This document shows positions 1-8,564 of a DNA stretch of 64,000 bases, piece by piece. Every line of letters begins with the position of its first letter. The stretch's first letter is position 1. Under the pieces are notes generated by a model, which searched no databases, was not told where the DNA came from, and saw only the letters and a program-made list of their open reading frames with translations. The translations under genes and the position numbers were made by a program. The stretch lies in assembly GCF_015550425.1 (NCBI RefSeq), contig NZ_JADNAT010000003.1:159223-223222 (forward strand). The letters are read 5' to 3'. The stretch comes from Clostridium sp. 1001275B_160808_H3 (GTDB lineage: Bacteria > Bacillota > Clostridia > Clostridiales > Clostridiaceae).

Positions 1-708
1 AACTTCTTTTATATTAAGATATTTTTCAGTTGTTTTTCCATTATATTCTTTAATATCATTAATAGTTGATTCAATAAAACTCTTATCTAAATACTTGTCT
101 TTAACTGACTTAATTGATTGAATATCATTAGAATCTATTTTTTCTTGTACTTCATTAATAAAAATAAGAACTAAAGCACATCTTATTTTTAAATCTATTT
201 CTCTATTTTGCATGATATCAAAAACTATTTTTCTACATTGCATAAGATTAATATATAGCATTGGATTAATATCATTGTAGCTAGTGATTTCTTCATCAAT
301 TTCACTTAATTCAAATTCTACCTTATTAGATTTTCTTAGTATTATTCTTGCAGCTTCAGGACATGATAAGGATATACCAATTTCACGAGTATTTCCAAAC
401 TCCTCTAAGTAACGAGGATATTGCTTACATGTATAACAAAGACTTTCTGCTCCTAAATTATTATATATATCACATAAATTATTTTCGTTTAAAAAAGAAC
501 ATCTATCTCCATTTAAGACAAAAACATTTTCTTCATCTTCATTAATTATCTTGCTTCTTAATTCATCTCCAAATGTACCATCTACAGACAAATACTTTTT
601 ATGACTTTCTTCATCTATAACTATTCCCCATCCAGCACAACAAGTATCTTCACATTCAGAAGCTATACATTCAAATTCATCAAAGTAATCTGGCTTTCGT
701 ATTTTCAT
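1..708 (-). CDS. fliB: FliB-like flagellin lysine-N-methylase, partial (3' end outside window)
   Basis: The reading frame runs on the minus strand from an ATG at 708 and leaves the window, so only about 236 N-terminal residues are visible. The start reads MKIRKPDYFDEFECIASE and is followed by a cysteine cluster (CEDTCCAGW), then GDRCSF, LCDIY, LCYTCKQYPR and SLSCPEAA. This spacing of cysteines is the YkgJ/FliB type metal-binding module of flagellin lysine-N-methylases, which methylate surface lysines of flagellin. The family call rests on remembered homologues; no flagellar gene lies in the window to confirm it. A YkgJ-like protein of other function is the alternative. Confidence 0.72.
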   Translation of the reverse strand, partial: MKIRKPDYFDEFECIASECEDTCCAGWGIVIDEESHKKYLSVDGTFGDELRSKIINEDEENVFVLNGDRCSFLNENNLCDIYNNLGAESLCYTCKQYPRYLEEFGNTREIGISLSCPEAARIILRKSNKVEFELSEIDEEITSYNDINPMLYINLMQCRKIVFDIMQNREIDLKIRCALVLIFINEVQEKIDSNDIQSIKSVKDKYLDKSFIESTINDIKEYNGKTTEKYLNIKEV

Positions 709-880
709 TTTTAACCTCACATCATATGTATTTATATTTCTATAACAAACTAATTTTAATACTCATTAATAATGACTTCAAGCTTTAATATTTTATGAAT
801 AGAATTTATCTTTAATAAGTTTGTAAATTCTTTAAGGATATATCAATGGATTTAAAATTATTTGTTAATGTATATAAAAA

Positions 881-920
881 AAAGTCTTTAAATTACTTAA
901 ATAAGCAATTTAAAGACTTT
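881..920 (-). terminator. Rho-independent terminator after the SDR gene
   Basis: A 14-bp perfect stem (881-894 with 907-920) is followed on the minus strand by a run of eight T. It lies 96 bp beyond the stop of the minus-strand dehydrogenase gene. The rest of the 709-1015 gap shows only AT-rich sequence. Confidence 0.85.
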
Positions 921-1015
921 TATCATTTTAATTAAAACTAGTTAATATAATCTTATTCCTTAATATGTTCTTGATTTAACTTTAAAGAATATATAGTTTG
1001 TTAATTATACTACAA

Positions 1016-1753
1016 TCATGTGCGGAAAATACCATCAACTGTTATATTTTGTCCAGTTAAATAATTTGCTTTTTCTGATGCTAAAAATACAGCTGTTGCA
1101 CCAATTTCTTCTGGCTTTCCAAGTCTTGCTGCATATACACTACCCTTTATCCAATTCTTTAATTCTTCTGGAAGAACTGATACCATATCTGTTTCTATAG
1201 CTCCAGGAGAAATAGCATTTACATTAATACCTATAGGAGCTAGATCTCTTGCAAGAGTCTTTGTTAATCCAAGAAGAGCTGATTTTGAAGAAGCATATGC
1301 TGAACTTCCCATTGCACCGATTGAAGCACTTGTAGAGGATATAAAAATAAGACTACCTGATTTTTCTTCTATCATATATGGAACTACTAATTTTGACATA
1401 TAAAAAGGTCCATACGCATTAGTTTTCATAACTTGGTCAAATTTTTCTATTGAAGTATCCATAATTGAACCATTAAATTCAATTCCTGCATTGTTAACAA
1501 GCACATCAATAAATCCAAATTTACTTATTGACTCTTGAACCATTCTTTCACATTCATCATATTTAGATACATCTGCTTGACATATTAAAACTTCAGATCC
1601 CAATGCTATGCAAGCATCAGCAACCTCTTTAGCACGTTCTACATTGCTATTACAGTGAATAATAACATTATATCCTGCTGCTGCAAATTCCTTAGCACAT
1701 GCTGCACCTATTCCCCTTGATGAGCCTGTTATAAGAGCAACTTTTTTCCCCAT
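1016..1753 (-). CDS. Short-chain dehydrogenase/reductase, FabG-like
   Basis: This 245-residue protein has the whole classical SDR signature: the NAD(P) glycine motif TGSSRGIG near residue 10, NNAGIEF near residue 88, a catalytic Ser-Tyr-Lys set (ISSTSAS, then YASSK near residue 155), and the PG motif followed by a C-terminal VDG. Its length matches FabG/YmfI proteins, which reduce keto groups (3-oxoacyl-ACP or related substrates) in the cytoplasm. It stands alone, away from other fatty-acid genes, and is divergent from an AraC regulator, so a role as a regulated sugar-alcohol or xenobiotic dehydrogenase is equally possible. The substrate cannot be read from the sequence. Confidence 0.85.
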   Translation of the reverse strand: MGKKVALITGSSRGIGAACAKEFAAAGYNVIIHCNSNVERAKEVADACIALGSEVLICQADVSKYDECERMVQESISKFGFIDVLVNNAGIEFNGSIMDTSIEKFDQVMKTNAYGPFYMSKLVVPYMIEEKSGSLIFISSTSASIGAMGSSAYASSKSALLGLTKTLARDLAPIGINVNAISPGAIETDMVSVLPEELKNWIKGSVYAARLGKPEEIGATAVFLASEKANYLTGQNITVDGIFRT

Positions 1754-1944
1754 AAATTAATCATTCCTTTCATTTGATGATACTTTAATATTAAATACTT
1801 TTATAAATTTATTATTGTATTATTATTGGAATTTTGTATCAGTTTTACATAATATATCAAAATTATTTTACTTTGTGAATATTATGTATGATATAATATT
1901 TACGTTATTAAATCTTGATTATTCTTCTTTTAGGAGTGGTGTAA

Positions 1945-3201
1945 GTGTTTTCTAATAAAAGTAGTTTTTTGTCTTTAGATGATATTAAATATGTCTGTAA
2001 AAAAACTTTTGGAATGTTAAAAATACCAATATTCTTTTTTAATTCAAATGATGCAATTCTATTTAAATATTCTTATAAATATAGCACTAACCCTTTATAT
2101 AACAATAATAAGCAATTCTTAAGTGATTTTTTAACTATTAACGATGAAAATACTCCTATAAACATTAAATCAACAATGTATTATGAAAATTATTTTATTA
2201 TTAAAGTAAATACTAGTGATAATATTAGTGGAACTCTTTTAATGGGACCAACTATTCCTTCTGAAATTGATAAAAAATCCATTAATTCTATTATGAAAAA
2301 GTTTGATATCTTAATGAAATACAGAGAAAGCTTAATTAATTACTATAATAATATTGTTATAATGGATTTTAATAGCTTTATAGATGCAGGATTACTTCTT
2401 TATCATTCTATTTATCATGATAAATTAAATTTGACTAATGTAGTAAATGTAGATGAAATGCTTATTGATATTAGCTTAAAGGATAGCAAAGCTTTTTACA
2501 TTTCTAGCTCAAAGAAAAGAAGAAATAGTAGATTGCACCATTCTAAAGAATTTGAAAAAGAATTATTAAAATATATAACCGAAGGAAAATTAGAAGAAGT
2601 AATAAAGTTTTTTAGAGACAATACATTTGACGGTGATATGGGAATAAACTCTAAAAACCCTTTAAGAAATCTAAAGAATATTTTTATTAGTTATACATCA
2701 ATAGTATCTCGTGCAGCTATAGAAAGTGGACTTGTTTGGGAAGTATCATTAACCCTCGCAGATTTTTATTTTGAAGCTGTGGAAGATACTAATACTATAA
2801 AAGATATAAATGATTTATTTTTAAAAATGATTTTAGATTATACAGAGCATTTAAACAAAGTTAAAATGTATAACTACTCTTCTGCTATACTTAAATGTCA
2901 GAAGTATATTTTTGAACATTTATATGAGAAAATATCACTTACTCAATTAGCAGACTATACATCTATGAATCCATGTTATCTCTCACATTTATTTAAAAAA
3001 GAAGTTGGAGTATCTATTAGTGATTACATGCAAAAAGAAAGAATTGAAGAATCTAAAAAGTTAATTATATCTGGTAAAAAATCTCTCGTAGATATTTATT
3101 CACCTTTAGGCTTTATTGACCAAAGTCATTTTTCAAAGACATTTAAAAAATTTGTTGGAATAACACCTAAGGAATATAAAACGTTATATTATTCAGATTA
3201 A
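1945..3201 (+). CDS. AraC-family transcriptional regulator
   Basis: The start is GTG at 1945, eight bases after AGGAG at 1932-1936. The 418-residue protein ends in two helix-turn-helix units typical of AraC/XylS (residues about 315-415: ISLTQLADYTSMNPCYLSHLFKKE, then SLVDIYSPLGFIDQSHFSKTFKKFVGITPKEYK, here quoted only as landmarks by their first and last residues). The N-terminal 300 residues do not resemble the arabinose-binding cupin and look like a larger ligand-sensing domain of the kind found in clostridial AraC proteins. It is divergent from the SDR gene across 191 bp, so that gene is its likely target. The effector is unknown. Confidence 0.9.
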   Translation: MFSNKSSFLSLDDIKYVCKKTFGMLKIPIFFFNSNDAILFKYSYKYSTNPLYNNNKQFLSDFLTINDENTPINIKSTMYYENYFIIKVNTSDNISGTLLMGPTIPSEIDKKSINSIMKKFDILMKYRESLINYYNNIVIMDFNSFIDAGLLLYHSIYHDKLNLTNVVNVDEMLIDISLKDSKAFYISSSKKRRNSRLHHSKEFEKELLKYITEGKLEEVIKFFRDNTFDGDMGINSKNPLRNLKNIFISYTSIVSRAAIESGLVWEVSLTLADFYFEAVEDTNTIKDINDLFLKMILDYTEHLNKVKMYNYSSAILKCQKYIFEHLYEKISLTQLADYTSMNPCYLSHLFKKEVGVSISDYMQKERIEESKKLIISGKKSLVDIYSPLGFIDQSHFSKTFKKFVGITPKEYKTLYYSD

Positions 3202-3532
3202 AGAGACAAATAAGACTATAAATATTAAAAATATGATTACTGGGAATCAAGAAAATATAAGATTTGAGGACATTATTTAAAGTAACTGCAGAAAATTGTT
3301 TTTTTTTACCAAGATTAATTGCAATAGAAGCTATTAAAGATGTGATAATTGCAGCTAATTAATAGTTCTATTTGTTATATTAATAAAGGGTTGTAGATTG
3401 TTAATTAGAGCACTTTATTAATATTTAATTTCTAATGTTTTGTATTATAAGTAATTATAAGACTTCATTGCAATATAAGAATGAGATCCTAGTTAACTCT
3501 AGGACCTCATAACTTTAATAAAATTTACTATA
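3202..3532. other. Intergenic region with hairpin and a short coding-like remnant
   Basis: The 331-bp gap between two convergent genes holds a 12-bp hairpin at 3481-3510 (one G-U pair, six-base loop) just beyond the sigma-factor stop. This probably ends transcription from one or both sides. At about 3300-3362 an open frame reads FFLPRLIAIEAIKDVIIAAN and stops; it lacks a start or ribosome site and looks like the tail of a lost gene. Nothing else is recognisable. Confidence 0.45.
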
Positions 3533-4084
3533 CTATAAAGAAACTAATAATTTTAATTTCTTTATTGCTCTATTCTTTTTTGAAGTTAATGCTTTATATG
3601 ATTTTTTATACTCATTACATAAAACATCATATCCATAATTCTCAAAATATATTTTATATAATAAATCAAATTCACTATCATCCAACTTTTTTAATCCATT
3701 CATTAGCTCTTCTTTGTCTTCTTTATTTATTATATTATCATCAATATTTTGAGTATCATTAATATTTATTTTTTCTATATCTATACAGTTAAATTCTTTT
3801 TTACTTTTCCTTAAATCACAAAATATATTATTTTGCATAGTTTTAATTGCATACCAAAAGAATGTATTTTTTCCGTGATACTTATCTATTGCAATAAGTA
3901 AATATAACTCTAAACTTTGCTCAATATCATTTTTATCCATATTTTTTATGAATATTTTATTTGAGTTACCTTTTATAAAGGGCTCAAAAAAATCAATTAT
4001 ATATTTTTTTGCATCCATATCCCCATTTTTTGCTCTAATTACATTTCCTTCTAATTCAAGCATGTTTTTTTTATAGTTACTCAA
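3533..4084 (-). CDS. Small sigma factor of the TcdR/BotR/UviA type (putative toxin regulator)
   Basis: The protein has 183 residues from a TTG at 4084, eight bases downstream of GGGAGG (4098-4093). The length matches the clostridial toxin-gene sigma factors TcdR, BotR, TetR and UviA (about 180). The middle (roughly residues 45-95) fits sigma region 2, with a DIEQSLELYLLIAIDKY helix and FFWYAIKTMQNNIFCDLRK. The C-terminus (residues about 125-180) fits region 4, with a conserved-looking LDDSEFDLLYKIYFENYG and a helix-turn-helix before a Lys-rich end. It lies 34 bp after the toxin gene on the same strand, suggesting one transcript and positive feedback. The sequence is divergent, so the exact subgroup is inferred. 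Confidence 0.62.
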   Translation of the reverse strand: MSNYKKNMLELEGNVIRAKNGDMDAKKYIIDFFEPFIKGNSNKIFIKNMDKNDIEQSLELYLLIAIDKYHGKNTFFWYAIKTMQNNIFCDLRKSKKEFNCIDIEKININDTQNIDDNIINKEDKEELMNGLKKLDDSEFDLLYKIYFENYGYDVLCNEYKKSYKALTSKKNRAIKKLKLLVSL

Positions 4085-4118
4085 AGCAATCGCCTCCCAA
4101 TATATAGATTTTTTATTT

Positions 4119-6701
4119 TTAGTCTTCTACATATACGGAATACATATATATAAAATATGGGTCAGTAACATAATCAGAATTTATATATGAAGTTATATTT
4201 ATAAGTAAATCTTCATTTACATTTTCATTTACAGGAAAATCAAATTCAAATACATTAGTGTTCCAATATCCTCCTGCACTTTGCTTTGCTGTTTTTGAAA
4301 CAGATCCTAAGGTTGCAACACATTTTATATAGTAAGGAGGAACTGCTAAAGTTTGTGATAATAGCTTTACAGTGTACTTTCTTGAATCAACATTTTTAAC
4401 TTTGAAAGAAAAATCACCAACTACGTAGCTTGGTATATTCCCATGATTATCTGTGCGTACTATACCTTTTATATCTGATATTTTACTAGAAGTATAATTT
4501 TGTGTTACATCGATACATTCCTTAATTTTCATGTGTGACCATTCTTGGAATACCCATTTTTGATTTCTTCCGCCATTTTTATCAAAAAGCATTATTGGTG
4601 TGTTATTTGTTGTATTTTCATTTGATAAATCTGCTACTTTCGATAAATTAGATTTAATCTTAAAATAATATGAATTGTATCCAGCATCTTCTAAGCTCCA
4701 AGACTTATCATTAATACTATTTATATTTTTACTTCTAAGGATGTTATCTCCAGAGGCAGAATCAAAACATAAAGGAGCATTAGTAGCCAGATTATTTATT
4801 GTATATAAGTTAGTTGACGGATTAAATTTTACTGTCCATTTTTCATTAGAATCATTAGTTAATTCATTTATAACTACCTTATTAACACCATTAGTTGTAT
4901 CTACTTTCATACATTTTCTATTATCTAAATAAGATAAAATTCTGTAAGTTTTATTTTCTGCTATTAATGATGATGTTTCTTTAGCAGTTATTGTAATATT
5001 CATTCTAGGTCTTATTTTACAATATAAGAAATTCTTTATTTGCATAGTCTTCAATTGTTCATCCATTTCATTCTTAGTGTAATCATCCATAAATATAGAT
5101 ATTTTAGCACCAGCAGGAAGAGTTATTCCTTCAAAATAGATATCTTCTCCTTTTAATTGTATATTAAAAGCTTTTTGTAAAGCTTCTAATACAGTAATTT
5201 CAGGTGTATTATCTGTGCTATCCTTGGAGTTACGTGCAGCAATTCTCACTTCTTTTGTAGCATATTTTGTTTCAAGTATCATTGTAGCTGTAGAAGATTC
5301 CATTTGTCCTAAATAAGGAGTCCAACTATTATTTGAAGTTACTATATTTCCATCTGAATCATATTTAGCAAAATTACCAGTAAATTGTGGAACGGATATA
5401 TCTATGCTAGTTCCCTTATCTATTTCTTGTAATTGCCCATAATCAATAGCAATTAATTGAGTACTTAATGGATCCATAGTATTAAATGCTAATGGTGGTA
5501 AGTTTTTAGCTGGATAGTTTTGACCAGGGTTAATATATCCACCAATTTGATTTGGTTGAGCCTTAATAGATGCTATAGAACCTCCATTTAAAGTTAATGT
5601 AATACTAGGACTAAGATTATATACAGGAGCTGTTCCAGTATTATAATATCTAACATTTGGATTTATATAAGCAGCTTCACCAGAATTTATACTTAATCCT
5701 TTAGTAAAGCTTGTACCAGTTGTATCCTCAACAGAGTTACTTGTTTCCCATGTATGAGAATAATTTGCAGAAGCAGTTATTTTAAAATTAGGGAATCCTT
5801 CAAATCCAATTTCTCCTGAAATCTCGGTTCCAGCAGTATTAGATTGTGTTTGACCTGTTGTTACAGCCTTTGCCATACTGCTTCCTGATTCACCAGTGAT
5901 AGTAGAATTCTTTGTTACTAGTAAATTCTCCATTGAAACTCTAATAATAGGATATGCAGCTATCAATGGATCCCTAGCTATAAGACTAACTGATGGATCT
6001 ATATTACCAAGTACCTTTTCCTTATCAGTATATGGATCATTTGCGGTTCTTGCTTTATATGGATTAGATACATATTTTTTTAAACCTAATTCACTATAGC
6101 TTTCATCCCAATCAACAATAATTTTGTCTTTAGCTGTATAGCCATTAATTTCTTGAGAATCTGGTATCCCATCATTATCAGAATCTATAATAGCTGTAGA
6201 AGCTCTACTCAGAATACTACTACTATTAAACATATTGTCATTAGGAATAAATCTGTATTCATCACTCATATCTGAATATTCTGGCTCAAACATATTAGTT
6301 AAAGGTATTAAAGTTTTATCATTATCATCTATCTTCCAATATAATTTTATTCCAAGGTAATCTTTTAGAATTATAGGAGTATCAAGTAATTGTTCTATTC
6401 TAATTCTGTAAAACTTTCCAGTAGTTAAGTTAATGCTTGAAGTGCTATCTAACATATTACCGTTTATTTCGATCATGCAATTTTTGTTATCTGATGATAT
6501 TACATATTTTCCTGTTTGATTTGCTTTAATAAAACCAATCCATCTTATTGATTGTATTTCATTTTCTAAACATTTCATTCCTTTAAGGGAATCTTTTGAG
6601 AATAATAATGTAGATCCTATTGTAGGGGCTATTATTGATAAGTCACTAAATTGGCTATCTTTAAAATAGTATCCTGTAAGTCCTTTCAAATTTTCATTCA
6701 T
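4119..6701 (-). CDS. C2II/Ib-like binary toxin pore-forming (B) component with ricin-type lectin domain
   Basis: This 860-residue protein shows the protective-antigen plan. A PA14 domain occupies residues 1-150. A calcium site (DSDNDGIPDSQE, 173-184) begins domain 1'. The conserved block NPYKARTANDPYTD follows at 213-226, then an amphipathic membrane-insertion loop (about 270-335), NPNVRYYNTGTAPVYN (347-362), and the heptamer and clamp region (385-465). Similarity to Clostridium botulinum C2II is high over residues 5-560. As in C2II there is no signal peptide. The C-terminal receptor domain is replaced by a ricin-B beta-trefoil (about 585-721, with EKW, KSW and QKW repeats) plus about 140 residues of unknown fold. 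No ADP-ribosyltransferase A component is near. At the phi-clamp position Leu412 replaces the usual Phe. Confidence 0.93.
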   Translation of the reverse strand: MNENLKGLTGYYFKDSQFSDLSIIAPTIGSTLLFSKDSLKGMKCLENEIQSIRWIGFIKANQTGKYVISSDNKNCMIEINGNMLDSTSSINLTTGKFYRIRIEQLLDTPIILKDYLGIKLYWKIDDNDKTLIPLTNMFEPEYSDMSDEYRFIPNDNMFNSSSILSRASTAIIDSDNDGIPDSQEINGYTAKDKIIVDWDESYSELGLKKYVSNPYKARTANDPYTDKEKVLGNIDPSVSLIARDPLIAAYPIIRVSMENLLVTKNSTITGESGSSMAKAVTTGQTQSNTAGTEISGEIGFEGFPNFKITASANYSHTWETSNSVEDTTGTSFTKGLSINSGEAAYINPNVRYYNTGTAPVYNLSPSITLTLNGGSIASIKAQPNQIGGYINPGQNYPAKNLPPLAFNTMDPLSTQLIAIDYGQLQEIDKGTSIDISVPQFTGNFAKYDSDGNIVTSNNSWTPYLGQMESSTATMILETKYATKEVRIAARNSKDSTDNTPEITVLEALQKAFNIQLKGEDIYFEGITLPAGAKISIFMDDYTKNEMDEQLKTMQIKNFLYCKIRPRMNITITAKETSSLIAENKTYRILSYLDNRKCMKVDTTNGVNKVVINELTNDSNEKWTVKFNPSTNLYTINNLATNAPLCFDSASGDNILRSKNINSINDKSWSLEDAGYNSYYFKIKSNLSKVADLSNENTTNNTPIMLFDKNGGRNQKWVFQEWSHMKIKECIDVTQNYTSSKISDIKGIVRTDNHGNIPSYVVGDFSFKVKNVDSRKYTVKLLSQTLAVPPYYIKCVATLGSVSKTAKQSAGGYWNTNVFEFDFPVNENVNEDLLINITSYINSDYVTDPYFIYMYSVYVED

Positions 6702-6736
6702 AAGTAAACACCTTCCTTATTTTTTAATTTTTATTA

Positions 6737-6746
6737 GTAACGTTAC
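6737..6746. promoter_or_regulatory. Palindrome in the toxin/yvrJ divergent promoter region
   Basis: GTAACGTTAC is a perfect 10-bp palindrome 35 bases upstream of the toxin start, inside the 187-bp spacer shared with yvrJ. A TATAAT-like stretch lies near 6760-6767 on the minus strand. No clear match to the TTTACA-type -35 boxes of TcdR-family sigma factors was found. The site is only a candidate. Confidence 0.3.
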
Positions 6747-6888
6747 ATAAATAAAATATTATATAATTTCATTTTTCTTCAAATTTTGAAATATTTTTTT
6801 ATGATGCTAAAATTGTGAAAAAATATTGATATTTCTAATATTTTATATTTGAACTCTATAATTTTAAAAAAGAAAGGAGGACATGCAT

Positions 6889-7083
6889 ATGGATATTGAT
6901 AATATTTCTAATTTAATTAAAAACATAGGATTTCCAATAGTAGTTACTTTTTATTTATTATTAAGAGTAGAAAAACAATTAACTACATTATCTAACACAA
7001 TTTTATCTTTGAATGATCTTATTAATGATAAAATCCATGTAGAAGAAAATATAAAAAGCACTGAAGAAAACATTTCAAATTAA
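6889..7083 (+). CDS. YvrJ-family small membrane protein
   Basis: The start is placed at the second ATG (6889), eight bases after AAAGGAGG at 6873-6880; the upstream ATG at 6883 is only two bases from that site. The 64-residue peptide has one hydrophobic segment (LIKNIGFPIVVTFYLLLRVEKQL) followed by a polar helix. The GFPI-V-x-YLLLR-EK pattern is that of the YvrJ family, short membrane peptides of unknown role, some found beside sigma-O type genes in Bacillus. It is divergent from the toxin gene. A holin-like function in toxin release, as for TcdE or UviB, is an inference from context only. Confidence 0.72.
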   Translation: MDIDNISNLIKNIGFPIVVTFYLLLRVEKQLTTLSNTILSLNDLINDKIHVEENIKSTEENISN

Positions 7084-7106
7084 AATTAAATTTACGAGTA
7101 AAAAAA

Positions 7107-7137
7107 GCACCCATTTTTAAAATATGGGTGCGTTTTC
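7107..7137 (+). terminator. Terminator after yvrJ
   Basis: An 8-bp GC-containing stem (GCACCCAT at 7107-7114 with ATGGGTGC at 7124-7131) is followed by GTTTTCTTTCTC. It sits 24 bp after the yvrJ stop. Confidence 0.85.
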
Positions 7138-7261
7138 TTTCTCTCATAAAGTATACCAGTTAAAAAATAATTAAATAATAATTTTTTTAGAAAGATTCCT
7201 ATACTAAATATTCCTATGTGTATGTTTCTAATTTAACTTTGAATTTGTTATTTTATTAAAG

Positions 7262-7653
7262 ATCCTAAAAAACTATAGAGAATGGGCTAAAGAGGAAGAA
7301 ATTTGGAGACAAGCATCTAAATATCAAGTCAATGACATATTAAGGGTTAGCTTTAATAAAAACAATAAACCTAATGCTTTTATTACATCAAATAAAGATA
7401 AAGATTTAGATGATGCAAAGAGGTTATAGGTATTGAAATAACGATTCCACCTTTAAACAATGCAAAAACCTTAAATTTATATATGGATGGACAAAAGATT
7501 GCGACTACTCCACTTACGTTTAGAAATCCTTATGAGGCAAATGAATCTTTTGAACTTTATTCAATAATAGAAGGTGTTCATACTTTTTGGGCTGAAGTTG
7601 AAGATGAAAATACAGCAGTTCCATCTAAAAAAGTAACTGTTACAGTATATTAG
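7262..7653 (+). pseudogene. Decayed gene of unknown function (frameshifted, start lost)
   Basis: Two adjoining open segments in different frames look like one former gene. The first (7262-7429) encodes about 55 residues beginning ILKNYREWAKEEEIW and ends in TAG. The second (7432-7653) encodes about 73 residues, including LNLYMDGQKIATTPLTFRNP, and ends VTVTVY with TAG. Composition and periodicity look coding, but neither part has a start codon with a ribosome site and the join needs a frame change. The second half resembles a C-terminal beta-sandwich of an extracellular protein. It sits next to the toxin locus and may be what remains of a partner gene; no ADP-ribosyltransferase motif is visible. 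Confidence 0.5.
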
Positions 7654-7699
7654 ATACTTCTATTGATTTAGTTAATAGAAGCGAATATTATTCATTATG

Positions 7700-7738
7700 A
7701 AAAAGGTAAGTATTGTTCAATACAATACTTACCTTTTT
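7700..7738. terminator. Bidirectional terminator
   Basis: A 16-bp perfect stem (7700-7715 with 7723-7738) begins with AAAAAGG and ends with CCTTTTT. It can therefore stop transcription from both the decayed gene on the plus strand and the urease-nickel operon on the minus strand. Confidence 0.85.
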
Positions 7739-7818
7739 CTAATCTTATTCAATAATTCCTACTTTTTAGAATAATAAAAATGAATTAAACTATTAATACA
7801 AATTTTGATAAAGTATGG

Positions 7819-8544
7819 TTAGATAATATTATTTTTCTCTAAGAATTCTTTATCCTCAAGTATTTTTTCAAAATCATCATCTCTAATTATAGAGTGATCC
7901 TCTGAAAATACTATGCCTCTTTTAAACACTCCATTAATATATTCAAATTCATGTGTAGAACATATTATTGTTTTTCCAATTTCATTAAGCTTTATTAATA
8001 ATTCTTTTAAAAATTTCTTTCCTCTAGGGTCTATCTCATTTAATGGCTCATCTAGAACTAGAACTTCTGGATTTAACGAAAGTACACTAGCAATTACGAC
8101 TTTCTTTTTCTCTCCTCCACTTAAGTTATAAGGCACTCTATCTGCAATGTGTTTTATTCCTAACAATTCTAAGCAATCATTTACTCTATTTCTTATTTCA
8201 TCTTCGGTTAATCCCATTTGTCTAGGACCAAAAGCAACATCGTCATATACAGTTTGGCAAAATAGTTGAGTATTATAATCTTGAAAAACAAAGCCAATTT
8301 TTTTATGAAATTTTTTTGAAAATATATTATTATTTAATTTTTTATTTGTAATTTCATCACCACAAAATATATATTTACCTTCTTTAGGAATTAAAAGCCC
8401 ATTAAGAAGTTTTAATAATGTGGATTTTCCACATCCATTAGGACCAATTATTGCTACTGATTCTCCTTCTTTTATCTTGATATTTATATTATCAAGAACT
8501 ATTTTATCTTTATATGAAAATTGTATATTCTCTAACTTTATCAT
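7819..8544 (-). CDS. nikO: Nickel ECF-type transporter ATPase (NikO/CbiO-like)
   Basis: This is a 241-residue ABC ATPase with Walker A GPNGCGKST (residues 34-42), Q-loop VFQDYNTQLF, signature LSGGEKKK and Walker B VLVLDEP. These are features of the CbiO/EcfA group, including the typical VAFGPRQMGL segment. It is the last gene of the urease operon, after the T and S components, and would energise uptake of nickel, the urease metal. Cobalt as the substrate cannot be excluded from the ATPase alone; the operon decides for nickel. Confidence 0.9.
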   Translation of the reverse strand: MIKLENIQFSYKDKIVLDNINIKIKEGESVAIIGPNGCGKSTLLKLLNGLLIPKEGKYIFCGDEITNKKLNNNIFSKKFHKKIGFVFQDYNTQLFCQTVYDDVAFGPRQMGLTEDEIRNRVNDCLELLGIKHIADRVPYNLSGGEKKKVVIASVLSLNPEVLVLDEPLNEIDPRGKKFLKELLIKLNEIGKTIICSTHEFEYINGVFKRGIVFSEDHSIIRDDDFEKILEDKEFLEKNNII

Positions 8545-8564
8545 AAGACCTCATCCTTTTTTTC

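Noticed and set aside
6737..6882. TcdR/BotR-type promoter (TTTACA with a CTTTTA-like -10) before the toxin
   Set aside because: Only partial matches exist with wrong spacing; not supported well enough to list.
7262..7653. Reading the decayed gene as the missing ADP-ribosyltransferase A component
   Set aside because: No ExE motif, STS motif or C2I-like segment can be seen in either frame.
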